From: Talinum fruticosum
Taxonomy: Eukaryota; Streptophyta; Magnoliopsida; Caryophyllales; Talinaceae
Direction: 5' to 3'
Length of the DNA stretch: 64,000 nt
NCBI GenBank assembly: GCA_021018815.1
Contig: JAITYX010000005.1
Location: 12,012,001 to 12,076,000, forward strand
The stretch's first letter is position 1, and each line of letters starts with the position of its first letter. The position numbers and the translations under genes were made by a program. This document shows, in pieces, positions 31,601 through 44,208 of this stretch. Below the pieces are notes generated by a model, which was not told the origin of the DNA, did no database searches, and saw only the letters and a program-made list of their open reading frames with translations.

Positions 31601-34600
31601 CTAGCCATCATCCTCATCATCGGTATCATCATGGTCTTCGTCACTATCCTCTTCGTCATCATTGAATATGAGATGTTCTTCTTCCTCATCGGTGATGTTA
31701 TCATCATCCCATTCACCTTCCTCATCTTCTTCACCATCCTCTTCTTCACAAACATCCTCAATCCCATCTTCTTGGTTTAAAATAACATCATCAACTAATT
31801 CTTCTGCGATATTGAGTTATCAACCAAAGTGTCCGAGCAAAGTTTCCATTATAGGATCGATCTGTACCCATACTATCCTCTTAGAATGCAAGAGGAATAG
31901 TATATTGGTCATCAACTACGGCCCTCGGTTTCTGCTGCCACTACGATGAACCAACTCGGTTTTCTCTAGGGACCCCTTGTGGATATGACATATAATACAC
32001 CTGAGTTGCAATACCAGTAAATATGAAAGGATTGTACTTACGATAACGCCTTGTACGATGCACTTCAACATGCGAACTGAATTTATGGCACCGAGTACCC
32101 GAGGACGACTAGGGGCAAACCAATCGCATTTAAATAGCACACACCTTTTTATTGGTTCACCAACATATTCAACTTCAACTACTTCTTGCAAGATGCCGTA
32201 GTAATTATTTTCAACATGTCCTCCATCAGTTCCTTTCACACAAACACCACAATTGGAGGTCATCGTCCCGTCATTTCGAGCCTCGGTATGAAATAACATT
32301 CCATTCATCGTGTATGTTATCCATGTTTTCACTCTCCTTAAAGGACACTGGAGCTAATTGCATCAAGTAAACATACTTTTCATCATGATATACTTGATAA
32401 CAATGAATGCTGTGTCAATAACATAGTATTGGTTTAGTTTATTGAAATTGAAAAACCCATTCTAATAAATTTAAGGCATGACCACTAAGTTTTAATATAT
32501 GATACTCACAGCTCCTTTGAACCAATCTTCGATCTTACTTTCCACCATTGCATCAATTGCCGCATCACTAGCATTAGCATACATAGCTCATTTTGGTCTT
32601 CGAAGAGGCTGAGTTTAAAATGCTTATTAATATTACAAACTCATAGTGAAAAAATTGATTGAAACGAGTGTTGTACAGGACAAGATAAACTCACTCAAGG
32701 TAAGGTTTAACTTCGGAATAGTTTAGTAAAACATGGACATCTGCAGCCGTCTTTTCCTTATCATCAAGGAAACGCAGAGTGAACTTCCCAATTGGAGCAC
32801 CTTCTGGTATGAATACCAAAAGAGTAGGATTGTGGTATGGAACTTCACTCCCCTCATTTCGTCGATTTCTATTGCACATACAAAGCACATTAGAGGCAAA
32901 ATAGTAAGATGCAAAATGTGTTTCTTCAAATCGTGCATATTTTTCAGCGATACTCCCTTCGAGGCTTCGATTTGTTTCCTATGGACCTCTTCAATCGGCC
33001 AAAGAACCTCTCAAATGGATACATCCACCGGTATTGTATCGGACCACCCAATTTTGCTTCCTTCGCCAAGTGAACAGGCAAGTGTTCCTTCATATTGAAG
33101 AACCCGGGAGGAGATATTGTTTCCAATTTACAAAGTGTAATTGAAATATTTCGATGCATTTGCTCTAACTCCGCATCCCGTAAAACAGATGAGCAAAGGT
33201 TCTTGAAGAATTCACTAATTTCAATGAGAGGTGCTAAAACCTCGTCCAGGAGTGCAATAAATGCTATTGGAAGAAGACTCTCCATGAAAACACGACAATC
33301 ATGACTTTTCATGCTATGGAACTTAGTGGAGTTTGGGTCTACAAGGTATGAAATGTTAGAACAGTAATCATTTGACATTTTCAGCTCCCTTGCCCATTCA
33401 TATATTGCCCTCTTACGCTCCAACGTCAACACATATTTTGCCTTCGGTTTGAGAATTTTACAATTTAGTCCATGCTTTAAATTCAACACCTCACGATCAC
33501 ACAGCTATTCCAAATCCATTCTTGGCTTGATATCATCCTTTGTTTTCCCAAGAATATCCATAACGAGTGTTAATTATATTCTCAAAAAAGTTCTTTTCAA
33601 TGTGCATCACATCTAAGTTGTGGCGAAGCAATTGATCTTTCCAATATGGAAGCTCCCAAAATATGCTTTGTTTTGTCCAATTATGATCCTTTTTAATCCC
33701 GAAATGTTGATGTCCTGCTCTTACGTTACTTTGGGAAAGTTTTCAACCCATTGTTTTATTTCTTCCCCGTATATCGACGAGGAGGACCCAAATGTACGGT
33801 TTTCCTTTTGTAAAAGTTGTGCTATTCCTTCGAAATGCATGATTTCGTGGCAAAAACCGTCGATGGCATTCAAACCATGAAAAGTTTCGTCCATTTCTAA
33901 GTTTTAATGCTTTTTGTTGATTCATACATACCGGGCATGACATGGCACCATGAGTACTCCATCCGGACAACATATCGTATGCTGGGAAATCATTAATGGT
34001 CCACATCAACGTAGCCTTCATGAGAAAGTTCTCACATTTTGAAATATCATATGTTTCCACACCATCTTCCCATAGTGTTTTTAACTCGTCAATAAGAGGC
34101 TGCAAATACCCATCAATTTTATTTTTCGGATTTGTAAGCCCTGGTATGATGCATGTCAAGAACATATAAGGCGTCGTCATGCATAATTCTAGTGGTAGAT
34201 TATAGACGTAACAACGACTGGCCGATTGAATAAGACCTTGAGGGGATTAAACCCATCCGCGCACAATCCAAGTCTAATATTTCTAGGCTCGGTAGCAAAT
34301 TCGGGGTAAACTCTATCAAAATGTTTCCATGCTTCACAATCGAAGGGCGACAAAGGACACCATCCTCTCTTACATTCTCATAATGCCATCTCATGTGCTC
34401 TGCTGTGGTTTTTGAAGCAAACAAGCGCTGAAGTCTTGGTATTAATGGCAAGTAATGCATCCTTGCAAATGGAGTCCTTTGACTTTTTCCTTGTGTTTCC
34501 CTTTGATGCTTCCATCTCGCATGACCACAAAACTTGCATGAATGAAGATTAATGTCCTCTTTGTAGAACAACATGCAACCTTTGCAACAACAATCAATTT

Positions 34601-35304
34601 TTTGAACATCTATCCTAAGATTTTTAATGACCTTCTTTGCATGGTGAATGTCACGAGGAACTCGGTTATCGGGGGACAAATCTCCTTCATAAGTTAAGCA
34701 ATCTCATTAAAGCAATTTTGAGGCATGTTGTAGTCGAACTTAATACTCAATAGTCTAACGGTGGCGGACAACTCGGTGTGAGTTTCATTTCCTACCCACA
34801 AAAGTCGTTGTGCAGCCTCAACCATATTAAAGAAAGTTTGGGCATTGGCATTTAGAGGCTCACTTGTAGAGTCTTGATTTGAGATCATGGCATCCGTGAC
34901 CATATCATTCATACGGTCGATATTTGATTCTACATCGCCGTAGTTCATATGATTAGAGCCACTTTCTTCTTTGAATATGTTAGAAGTCATACCACCATCC
35001 TAATGTAAATGAGGATCTATTTCTCCATGACTAGTCCAATACCAATAGTTTGGAAGAAAACCATATTGATAAAGGTGTAACTTAACTTCATAGAGATCCT
35101 TATACTTCCCATTTTTGCATTTGCGACATGGACACCTATATTGTTGATTATGTACAAATTCGATTGACTTCTATCATGTGCATCAAACTCCTGAACCCCG
35201 TCTAAAAACTCTTGTCTATACCCAACTCTACCAGGTAATAACCTACGATACATCCATCTACGATACGTAGGCCCGTCCATATATATTCGATTGACATTTA
35301 CCAA
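31601..35304 (-). pseudogene. TNP2-like CACTA transposase gene, frameshifted
   Basis: Domains in order on the minus strand: transposase-associated N-terminus (YRRWMYRRLLPGRVGYRQEF, 35270-35200); a spacer (34990-34694); Transposase_21 with CKFCGHARWK and ARMHYLPLIPRLQRLFASK (34560-34420), YMFLTCIIPGLTNPKNKIDG, and KATLMWTINDFPAYDMLSGW followed by CPVCM (34170-33925); DUF4218 with FHSMKSHDCRVFMESLLPIA and PVHLAKEAKLGGPIQYRWMY (33320-33020); IPEGAPIGKFTLRFLDDKEK (about 32805-32745); DUF4216-like YYGILQEVVEVEYVGEPIKR (about 32205-32145); and an Asp/Glu-rich tail ending at a stop, 31603-31601. Frameshifts near 34200 and 33730 and possible introns break the frame. It would cut and rejoin the element ends. 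The catalytic residues could not be placed with confidence. Confidence 0.9.
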
Positions 35305-36215
35305 TTTATTAAATTATTAGTTATTAATTAATACATGGAGATGTTATGATTACATTTCTTCTATAATTAACATAATATATAACCATTATGCATTGAACAT
35401 ACACTCTTCTTATACATAAATTTCTTAATTTCTATATTTTACTCTTAATTATTTATTTCATCATTAAACTAACCATACCTAATTAGCATAAATAAACTCA
35501 CACAAATAAAATTCGTTACATTTTTCTACCTAATTAGTATAAAATAACTCACACACAATTATAATTTATAAAATTATTTCAAAGTTTATAACAATAATTT
35601 CATTTCTAATTTCACACAAGTAACCACTATCTATTAATAATGTGTCAAATGTTCAATAAATTTATAAGTAAACCACAAACAATTGAGCATATATAAATCA
35701 TAAATAACATTTACTTCAACTTCAACAATAATGTCCAACAAATCTAACCTCACATACTTTAAACAACACAACATCTATATATAATTAACACAATTCCACA
35801 TTTTTCTTTTCAAATTCATTCACAAACAACATTAATTTGCAGCAAATTATATAAAATCATCAATTTGTACTAAATTATTGAAAACCCCGAATCTAATAAC
35901 GACAATCATGAAAACAATACCTTCCAACTAGGCGGCGGCGGGACGAGGCGGCGACGACGGCGAGCTCCTCCAGGGTGGCGATGGCGGCGGCAGCAACCAA
36001 GGTCTTCTCACTGTCTTTGGCTTACGGACGCGGTGGCGGCGGACCAATCGGCGGCGCACGGCGGTGAGGGCGGCTAGACACGGGCGGCGGTCGGCCGGCG
36101 GCGGCGGCCGGTGGGGTTTGGGGATGCGTGGTGGGGTTGGGTACTCTCGCTCACAATCGCTCGCACTCCTTTCTCTCTCGCTTTCGGGTTGCTTGGTCCG
36201 GCCGAAAAGCCGGAT
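35305..36215 (-). other. CACTA upstream region: AT-rich stretch then GC-rich block
   Basis: 35305-35920 is AT-rich without a gene and may be 5' UTR and intron of the TNP2-like gene. 35925-36120 is strikingly GC-rich with GGCGGCGG repeats, ending in CT-rich sequence around 36145-36185. Given its place between the right end and the transposase it probably holds the promoter and first exon. I cannot assign a start site. Confidence 0.4.
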
Positions 36216-36234
36216 CTAAAATTTATAACACATT

Positions 36235-36518
36235 AGCAACGGAAAATTCCGTCGCTATCGACTAAATTAATTTTATTATGCTTTTTTTCCCTAGATCCGA
36301 AAATTTTTAATCCAACGACTACGACTTAGCGGCGGAATATTCTGTCGCTAATCCCGACAGACGACGAATATTTTCTCACTAATCCAAAAATAGCGACGAG
36401 ATAGCTTTTTTCGTCGTTAATTCACGTCGTTGTCCGACAGCTGCTGTTTTTTGTCGATTCCAGTCGTTGTTTGGCGACGAAGCCGTATCCGTCGCTAATT
36501 AACGGTTTTGTAGTAGTG
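36235..36518 (-). repeat. Right terminal repeat and subterminal array of the CACTA element
   Basis: Repeats such as GCAACGGAAAATTCCGTCGCTA, AGCGGCGGAATATTC, TAGCGACGAGATAG and CGTCGCTAATTAACGG mirror the left array and finish with GTAGTAGTG at 36518. Confidence 0.85.
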
Positions 36519-36521
36519 TAT

Positions 36522-36736
36522 TCTTAATTGTTTTGTCTCTAATGATGAACAAAAAATCCTAAAGAATTAATAAAAGGCATGAATGATCATGAAAATCGCT
36601 CACCAATAATAGAGGAAACAATAACAATTAACTTAGGATCAGCACATCAACCCCAAGAAATCAAAATGGGTAAAACACTTGAATCTCGAAGAGCGGAAGG
36701 AATTCACTTCGCTTCTTATCCAGTTTATAGATGTCT
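36522..36736 (+). pseudogene. Ogre/Tat-like linker, continuation right of the CACTA element
   Basis: MNDHENRSPIIEETITINLG, SAHQPQEIKMGKTLE and FASYPVYRCL match the minus-strand linker KAMENHENCSPIIKETI and QPQEVKIWKTLD at 20050-19820. The frame is cut at 36736, after GATGTCT, by the LTR starting at 36737. The RT expected next would lie beyond the right edge of the window, after the nested stack. Confidence 0.85.
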
Positions 36737-37430
36737 TATTAAGTCGTATTTTATACATATTTTTAGTAGTTAATTAATTTATATTATATAGTTTATTTTA
36801 TCTAAATTATTCTATTTTCTCTATTTTTAGGTAATTGTCAAATAAAGTGGAAAAGAGAAGTAAGGACGTCAAAAGCGGGTTTTAACTACCGACAAGCATT
36901 CAAGATAATATTCAAAGTTAGTCCAAAAATAATGACTCATCATTTATTTTATGAGGATTTATTTTATGAAGTCATATTTCTAAGACAAGAATGAAGAGAA
37001 ATAAGTATACTCCTAAACCCACTAGGACTCCACCTTAGAGTTACATGAAAAGGAGGAGACTCGGGGGACAAGAAAGGAGGGACGCCATAATTCCTTTACC
37101 CAACTTTACACCTCACGCCCCTCCTACATATATCCACGCCTCTACATTCTCTTGCCCACCCCTCTCTCTCTTCAATCATTATACAACACCAGCCTCCTTA
37201 TCTCCATCTTCATCTCGAGCCTCCTCATCTCTCGCGCACCCCCTTCACGTTATCCATCATTAGGCTTCATCACCTCATTGCCATCCTCTCTAATCACCCA
37301 TAATCTCTCAGCCCTCCTTATCTATTACTCACCTCCTTCACGCTATCCATCTCCCTCTTCTTACTTCGTTCTCTCGCCACATCTCAATAACTATCATCAC
37401 TAGGTGTAGATTTATGTTGGGCTTGGGAGT
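36737..37430 (+). repeat. Athila-like element A: 5' LTR, first part
   Basis: Begins TATTAAGTCGTATTTTATAC (TG changed to TA) and matches the 3' LTR at 59675 over about 570 bases, including GACGTCAAAAGCGGGTTTTA and CAAGCATTCAAGATAATATT. A CT-rich stretch at 37080-37380 is shared. Similarity is lost near 37400-37430, where the LTR is interrupted; it resumes at about 40510. Confidence 0.75.
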
Positions 37431-37535
37431 CCTGCGACCCCTATAAGCCCCAAAAAAATTAGACTAAAAGAAAAAGCGGAATTAAAAACATATATGGGAC
37501 ACCACAAAAATAAAGTGTAGGCCTAGTTATACAGG

Positions 37536-39666
37536 TGTTAAATCGTATTTTGTACGTATTTTTAGTAGTTATTTAGTTTATATTATATAGTTTATTTTAT
37601 CTCTTTGTTTATTTTTAGGTAATTATCGAATAAAGTGGGGAAGAGATGAAAGACGTTAAAAGTGGATTTTTAGCTAACAACAAGCGTGCTAGAAAAGATA
37701 TGAAGTCGGTCCATAAAAATAACGTGGCATAAAATATTTATTTTATACTCCTAAACCCCTCTACGACTCTTCCTTAGTGTTACATGAGAAGAAAGAGACT
37801 TAGAAGAGAAGAGGAATCACCACGCAAGGACTCTTACCCCACCCCAACATACTTATACTCATCATCCTCACAGCTGCCCGAGGGTGGCTTCTCATCACAA
37901 TAACCCCCATCACCACGTCTCACCTCTCCACCTACGCCACCCTTTCACTACTCTTCATATCATCACCTCTTATTATTATCATCACAATCTCACATCTTCA
38001 TCTCTCATCCTCACGCCAACATTATCATAATCATCATCACCACTTATCTTCATCACCAACCCTCCAGTATCACCATCATCTTGATCATCATCATGCTTGA
38101 GAAGAAATATTATGGTAGTAATATTATTATTGTAATTTTTATTTTAAGACTTTATTTTTACTGTTAGTTTAATATTAAAGATGTTATTTTTACGTGTCCT
38201 AAATTATATTATGTGTAAGTAATTTTTGTACTTAGTATAATCTATTTGAAACCATGTTAAATTATTTATTTTGAAACAAAGTTTCGATCTTTATTATCTT
38301 ATATATGTCATTCATGATTTTATGATAATTTGTTCTTAACGTTTATGTTTTTATGTCTAATTAATTAGAGTGTATGCTAATTAATTTTATATAAATTCAT
38401 ATGATAGTTTAAAGGGCTTAAGTACGTAATTACTTGGTCTTTTAGACGTAAGTATCACCCTATTTAATCATGGATGGCTCATACCCGTCTCCTTTAATTA
38501 GGAAATTATCATAGATCCTTTTCAAATCAATTTGCTAGTAGATTGGTTACTAGGGGCTGCATGATATTTTTCTAATACTTAATTCACTAATTTGATTAAA
38601 TTCTAGTGCTAGTGCTAGGGTTATCGGTATTAGTAAGGTTTATATTAGGGTTAGGCCTAAATAAACTAATAACTAAGGAAAAATGGGGAAGATTCGCTAC
38701 TGGTTGTCTTCTACAGTTTAACTTATGGGTAGATCAATTTGTGTGTTAATGATAAATAATAATTTACATGGTGGATATAGATTATACTAAGTGTTTTTTT
38801 TTTATAAAATTGATATCTTTGACATTATTTATTTGCTTTTTAGTAGTTTTCTTTAGTTTATCAATTTTATCAACAAAGTTACAATCTTTTATTATTAATT
38901 TCATTATCCCCCATAAATAACAGTATTTTAGGTTAGTTTTAGGAACTTTATTTTAATTTAATATGAGTCTTTATATATTTTAATTTTTAGATTATTTTTC
39001 TCTCAGTTTTTATTATTTTTTAAGTTAGTTTGTTATAAATTAGTTTAAAAATAGTTTCTTTTATTATTTTTTTGTGTTTTATCTTCTTTTAGGGTTTAGA
39101 TAGAGTCCTAGTTTGATGTGATTAAATTTTAGAATTTTTGGAATTAATTTGATAAATTTTCAGATTTAATTCTTGAATTTAATTAGTGTAGCTTTTTAGT
39201 TAGATAAATTTGTAAACTCGGTTTTAAATTTTATTTTTATATTTTTAGTGTCTTGTTAGTCTAGAAATTAGTGTTAATATTCTAGGTAATTTTAATATTT
39301 ATGTTCGTAATTAATTTAGTGCAGAATTTTACTTATTTAATTTTTTGTTTTAGAATTTGTTTATTTTCTACTTTAGTTTTCTGTTTTAATTATTCTAAAA
39401 AAGGTCAAAAATATTTTTGGGTTATTATAATTTTTATATTCTTTATAAATTATTTATTTATTAGTGCATAATTTTATGTGACTTATAGCTATTAATTTAC
39501 TAGTATATATTTTCTGTTTTGTTTTAAAGAGTAGTAAATTTAATTAGATTTAAGCTTGCATATTATTATATCTTTTCTCGTGGATTCGATCCCTATTTCC
39601 ATATGCTATATTGTTTATTATAAGACTAAATAGTGGTTTAATTTATAGCCGTACGACAAGATAACA
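37536..39666 (+). mobile_element. Solo LTR related to element A, 2131 bp
   Basis: Starts TGTTAAATCGTATTTTGTAC and ends CGACAAGATAACA. It is a diverged relative of LTR A: same opening, ATC/CT-rich middle, and the shared TTTAATATTAAAGATGTTATTT and AAACCATGTTAAAT stretches seen at 40800 and 40890. The flanks are ACAGG and ACGAG, which could be a mutated 5 bp duplication. No primer site follows its end, so a solo LTR is the simplest reading. Confidence 0.65.
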
Positions 39667-40510
39667 ACGAGTCCGAGTATCAAAACGTAAGCCCCGAATT
39701 TTTAACCCTCATCGATTACACTCACCGGGTCCATTTATGGCCGGCGCCGCCCCCATCCGCACCACTCACTAGACTACCCCGCTGTGCCCTGGTGCCCACG
39801 CTGCCGCTACTCTCTACTCCTACTCGAATTGCGCTCACCTGGACCCGGTCGCTGGTTGCCCATGCTCGCCGCTGCTTGGTTCCGATAACGTCGTTGCGAC
39901 TAGTCACCCACTCCAACCAGCCTACCACTCCACTCTTTATTTGATTTCATGTTTAAAGGTTAGGGTTCCGAATTTTTTATATATTTGTTACTATTATTAT
40001 TTAGAAAATTGAATAAATTGTTGATTGGTTTTGTATGAATGATTGTTGATATTATTTTTGATTGATAGTTTAGAAATTTATTCATTGTCGTCCCATGTAT
40101 AATTTGATGTAAGTGTGTCCAATGTATAATTTGATTTAAGTTGAAATGTGTGTAGCTTTGCAAGTAGATTTTTTAAACATTGGTTACGTAGAAGAATATT
40201 ATTTGTGATGAGTGATTGATAGTTTAGATAATTTGTTGATTAGGATTTTGAAATGTAACTAGAAGATGAATTCATTGTTCATTATTCCTTTTAGATTTGT
40301 TGATTGTTTATAAAATTATTTATTGGTCAAATGAATAAAATATTATATTTTTTCCAGTTTATATGAATCAAAAACATTTCTAATGACTCTATCATGCATC
40401 GATTTCAAAGCATGAAACCTTGCAAGGGGCAATTGTAATAATGACAATATGCTAGTATTTGATGTCATCATATGATTTTTAATTTTTAATATATGTTTTG
40501 GCGTCATTGT
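39667..40510. other. Unassigned block between LTR pieces
   Basis: No gene, LTR or terminal repeat is recognised. 39715-39920 is GC-rich, and the rest is AT-rich with repeated GATTGATAGTTTAGA (about 40060 and 40215). It ends near TGGCGTCATTGTACGGGGA (40499-40517), which resembles a decayed tRNA-Asp primer site, but no matching LTR end precedes it. Confidence 0.35.
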
Positions 40511-41516
40511 ACGGGGACACCCATATATGAAAGTCTTAACTCCACCACCGATATCACCATCATCACTCATTATCATCATAATCCTTGCCACCTCCTCTCC
40601 ACTATCATCATTTTCTTAGTCACAAACCTACCAACTTCTTGCTCCCATTTCCACGTCAACCAAACAAGCTCCTTGCTTCTTTATGCTCATGCCGGACCAT
40701 CACCGTCCATCATCGAGTCAATTGTTCCGCGTATGAAGAAATTTATATCGGTAGTATTATTTAGTATCATAATTTTTAGTAAGAAAGATTAGATTTTTAT
40801 TGTTAGTTTAATATTAAGGATGTTATTTTTATTTAGTTTCGTGTTTTAAATCACATTATGTTTGAGTAGTTTTTGTACTTAGTATAATCTACTGGAAACC
40901 ATGTTAAATTAGTTAGTTTGAAACAAGTTTTGATCTTTAATGTCTTATTGATTCGATCCATGATTCTATGATAATTTATTTTTAGCGTTTATGATTTTAT
41001 GTTTAATTAATTAGAGTGCACGCTAATTAGTTCTATATAAATTCATACGATAGTTTAAAGCGCTTAAGTACGTAATCGCTTGGTCTTTTAGACATAAGTA
41101 TCACCCTAGGTAATCATGGATGACTCATACCCATCTCTTTTAATTACAAAATTATCATAAATCCTTTTTAAATCAATTTGCTAATAGATTGGTTAATAAA
41201 TGCTAAATGATATTTTTCTAATACTAAATGCTCTAATTTGATTAAATTCTAGTGCCAGTGCTAGGGTTATCAATATTAGTAGGGCTATTTTTGTGTTAAT
41301 TTTTGTTATTTTTGACTCCGTCCCTTAGAAATTAGATTAAAAATAGTTTATTTTATTATTTTTTGTGTTATATCGGTTTTCCGGGTTTAGATAGGGTCCT
41401 AATTTTCTGTGATTAAATTTTAGAATTTTGTGAAGTGATTTGGTAATTTTTCAAATTTAATTATTGAATTTAATTATTGCAGATTTTTACTTAAATAAAT
41501 TCGTAATTTCGATTTT
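40511..41516 (+). repeat. Athila-like element A: 5' LTR, middle part
   Basis: Co-linear with 37990-39215 of the solo LTR (TAATATTAAGGATGTTATTT, GGAAACCATGTTAAAT, AGTACGTAATCGCTTGGTC) with small gaps. It breaks off at CGATTTT, where the Ogre-like LTR starts, and resumes at 43551. Confidence 0.7.
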
Positions 41517-43550
41517 TGTAGACAACTAAAAAGTGTCGTCCTTTTCTATGTTTTTTATTTGTTGGCCCGATGATGATGATCACGAGTCCTATTTGAGGAT
41601 TTGGGTCCACCCAACACCACATAAATAGCCTTCTCCCTTGGATCGATCCAAAAATCCTCTTTTACGTCGTACTATCCAAAGCCGAACCAATCCATCACGG
41701 ACAACGAGTTCAATGTTGTGTGCCGGAAATCCCAAGTTTATAATACTACATTTTACTACGAGTACAACCGGACAAGGAGTTGAAGCCTTCAAGACGATGT
41801 TAGACATTGCATTTCATGATCACGAGAATTAAAGTGCTACATTTAAGTTCCAAGACAGTCCCCCGAGACTAGGAGCCCACAATCTCCTTGAAAGCCCAAC
41901 ATGGCTGGCGCCCCTTACTCGGTAATTTCATTCAAAACGCTATGTTTTGACTAAGGAATCCTGAGACATAACGGAAAGGGCACAAAACCCTAGAAGACCT
42001 TCGACGATTGGCGCCTTCTACCATGAGTTTTGCCTCAAAACGTTGTGCTCCAGCTTGTGGACTCCCAGGGTAGCACGCTAGGGCATGAAACCCTAGGCAA
42101 CACCAGTTGGCCGGAGCCTACCTCCCTCTATTTACCCGGTTCTATCTGGTTTATCCTTTGCTTTATCTAGTCTTATCACTTTGATCTTGGCCAGGTTTTT
42201 GTTGCTAGCTTTGGACGATTGGCCGAGCTTAAACCTTGGTCATTGCGTGACCTAACATCTCCCTATAAATAGAGAGCCTTGGCTCTCATTCTCCCAATTG
42301 CTCAACCGTCGGTGTTACTCTGCTGAAATTCGCCTCGAGCTATTGAATACTCCATTTTGTATTCTGATGTCTTGGTCCCTTTTCACCCTATTCGTTCTCT
42401 ACTTCCATCGTACTCTCTACATCCGATCCCTAAACTACATCAATCATACATTCGCCTACCTATCTCCACAAAAACTCATAAAAAGCCTCTTCAATTCACC
42501 ACCGTCGCATCAAGAGATCCAGGTCCAAGATCCAGGTCAGCGAGTGGGATAACCTTAGGGCATAGATCAAATTTTCACAATGGTTTATTATTTATTTATA
42601 TGCTTTCTTTATCGCTTTCCGTATTGTGGATTTGAGATGTATCGCTTTTCATTCCTCCTCGACCGATGTAATCTTTTCGGTTTCGCTTTTCTTTTCTTTT
42701 CGCTTTTTGCTTTCTTTACCGCTTTCTTTACTTTCGCTTTTATCTCGCTTTCCTTCATTATTGTTTAGGTGCTTTTAATTTCGCTTTTCATGTTGTTACG
42801 TGCTTGCTTTTGACATTATTTTAATTCACTACTCGAACTAGTAATGGTCTGTCTTCGGACGGGCGGAATGGAAGGGTTTATCCCTACGTTTCATACCCCG
42901 CCCCGAATTAGATTCTTAGTTTAAAGACCGATGGTGTCATTTTGAGCCTCGTCTTGTCTTAGTTTCCCCATACTAAGATTGGAAGAGCACATTTTACTTT
43001 TATTTTTGTTAGTTTTTCTTTCCTAAAACCGATTGGCGACTCCTCATTTGCTTTACTTCTATTGTATTGCATCTCAATATTTTCCGGTTGCGGGAAAGAT
43101 GATATCGGGTTCGGATCCGCCCACTAGGCTAAGACCGAGACTGGTTTCACTAGCCATGGCCTCTTGCCGACATCCGCCTTCCTCGGTGTAGGCCACAACC
43201 AACATCGTGGGTCGGCGGTGGTCGCTTCGTCCACATTAGTGTTTTCACACCAATCTGGCCCTCAAGCATCAAGGCTGAATCATAACCCTAATATCGTTTA
43301 TTCCTTAATTAAAAAATAGCATCTCGGGAATTCTAAAAATAATTTCTAAAATAAAAGGTTAATAAAACCGCCATTGAAACTTGCCTAATTCGCTTTAAAT
43401 CAAATTTAATAAAATTCGGAAATCTTAATAAAAGATTCATCCCCACATTCCAAAATCGACTTTCTAAAACCATTTTCAAAATCAATCTTTAAAAAGAGAC
43501 TCGACACTAGTGGGGAAGCTCGGCGGGGCTCGGCCTACCGTGGTTCCTAA
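41517..43550 (+). mobile_element. Ogre-like LTR inserted in LTR A, 2034 bp
   Basis: Starts TGTAGACAACTAAAAAGTG and ends GTGGTTCCTAA. It is co-linear with the LTR at 4961-6923. ATTTT before and GTTTT after form a 5 bp duplication with one change. With no internal region it is a solo LTR. The promoter TATAAATAGAGAGCC is at 42264. The flanking LTR A sequence joins in register when it is removed (CGGTTTTAAATTTTAT in the related LTR at 39220). Confidence 0.8.
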
Positions 43551-44002
43551 GTTTTAAATTTAAATTTTATATTTTTAGGGTTTGTTTAGGTCTAGAAAAT
43601 TAGTATTAATATTTTAGATTATTTTAGTATTTATTTTTGTAATTAATTTAGTGAAGAATATTACTTATTTAATTTTCTATTTTAGAATTTATTTTATTTT
43701 ACTACTTTAATTTTCTATTTTAATTATTCTAAAAATATACAAAAACATTTTTACGTTATTTTAGGTTTATATTCTGTCCATATTATTTATTTATTTTCCG
43801 AGATAACTTTTTGTGATTTTTAGTTATTAATTTTCTAAGTGATATTTTATGTTTTGATTTTAAGAGTAGTAAATTTAAATTTGATTAAAACTTGCATATT
43901 ATTATATCTTTCCTCGTGTATTCGATCCCCACTTCCTTATACTATATTTTTAATTATAAGCATAAGTAGTGGTTGAATTTGTAAGTGTATGACAAGCTAA
44001 CA
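43551..44002 (+). repeat. Athila-like element A: 5' LTR, last part
   Basis: Matches 39219-39666 of the related solo LTR through CTTGCATATTATTATATCTT and CGTGTATTCGATCCC and ends ATGACAAGCTAACA, directly before the primer site. Confidence 0.8.
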
Positions 44003-44007
44003 AATTT

Positions 44008-44025
44008 TGGCGCCGTTGTCGGGGA
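44008..44025 (+). promoter_or_regulatory. Primer binding site of element A, tRNA-Asp
   Basis: TGGCGCCGTTGTCGGGGA follows the LTR end by five bases and has one mismatch to the 3' end of plant tRNA-Asp. Confidence 0.9.
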
Positions 44026-44208
44026 AAGAAAATAATAGTTGTTAGTTTTTATCTAATTTAGATTTACTACTTTTACTATTTTGTTTTGACTTTTCTATTT
44101 TATTTTTATAGTTTGTTTGAGTTTTTTTACACTGGACCATACAATTGACGAGGTTGAAAGCCAGGTAAGTGTTTCGATTCTGTTTTTATAAGTTATAAAA
44201 TTATTGAG

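Larger units (their letters stand above)
28942..36518 (-). mobile_element. CACTA (En/Spm-type) transposon, 7.6 kb, formerly autonomous
   Basis: Left end CACTACTAGAAAACCG and right end CGGTTTTGTAGTAGTG are terminal inverted repeats with one mismatch, flanked by the 3 bp duplication TAT (28939-28941 and 36519-36521). Subterminal TAGCGACGGA repeats lie at both ends. Two minus-strand genes, a TNP2-like transposase and a Transposase_24 protein, give the usual CACTA layout. Both carry frameshifts, so it is now defective. It is inserted in the linker of the plus-strand Ogre/Tat-like relic, and the flanking linker frames join when the element is removed. Confidence 0.95.

Noticed and set aside
31605..31770. 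ATC/GAT-rich tract as a microsatellite or a CRISPR-like array
   Set aside because: It is irregular and encodes the acidic C-terminus of the TNP2-like transposase on the minus strand. No direct repeats with spacers exist anywhere in the window.
37045..37403. Plus-strand frames of 72 and 83 codons
   Set aside because: Low-complexity Ser/Pro/Leu products of the CT-rich LTR stretch, repeated with different breaks at 59901-60152.
40499..40517. Primer-site-like TGGCGTCATTGTACGGGGA as the start of an element
   Set aside because: Several mismatches plus an extra base, and no LTR end in front of it; kept only as a hint.
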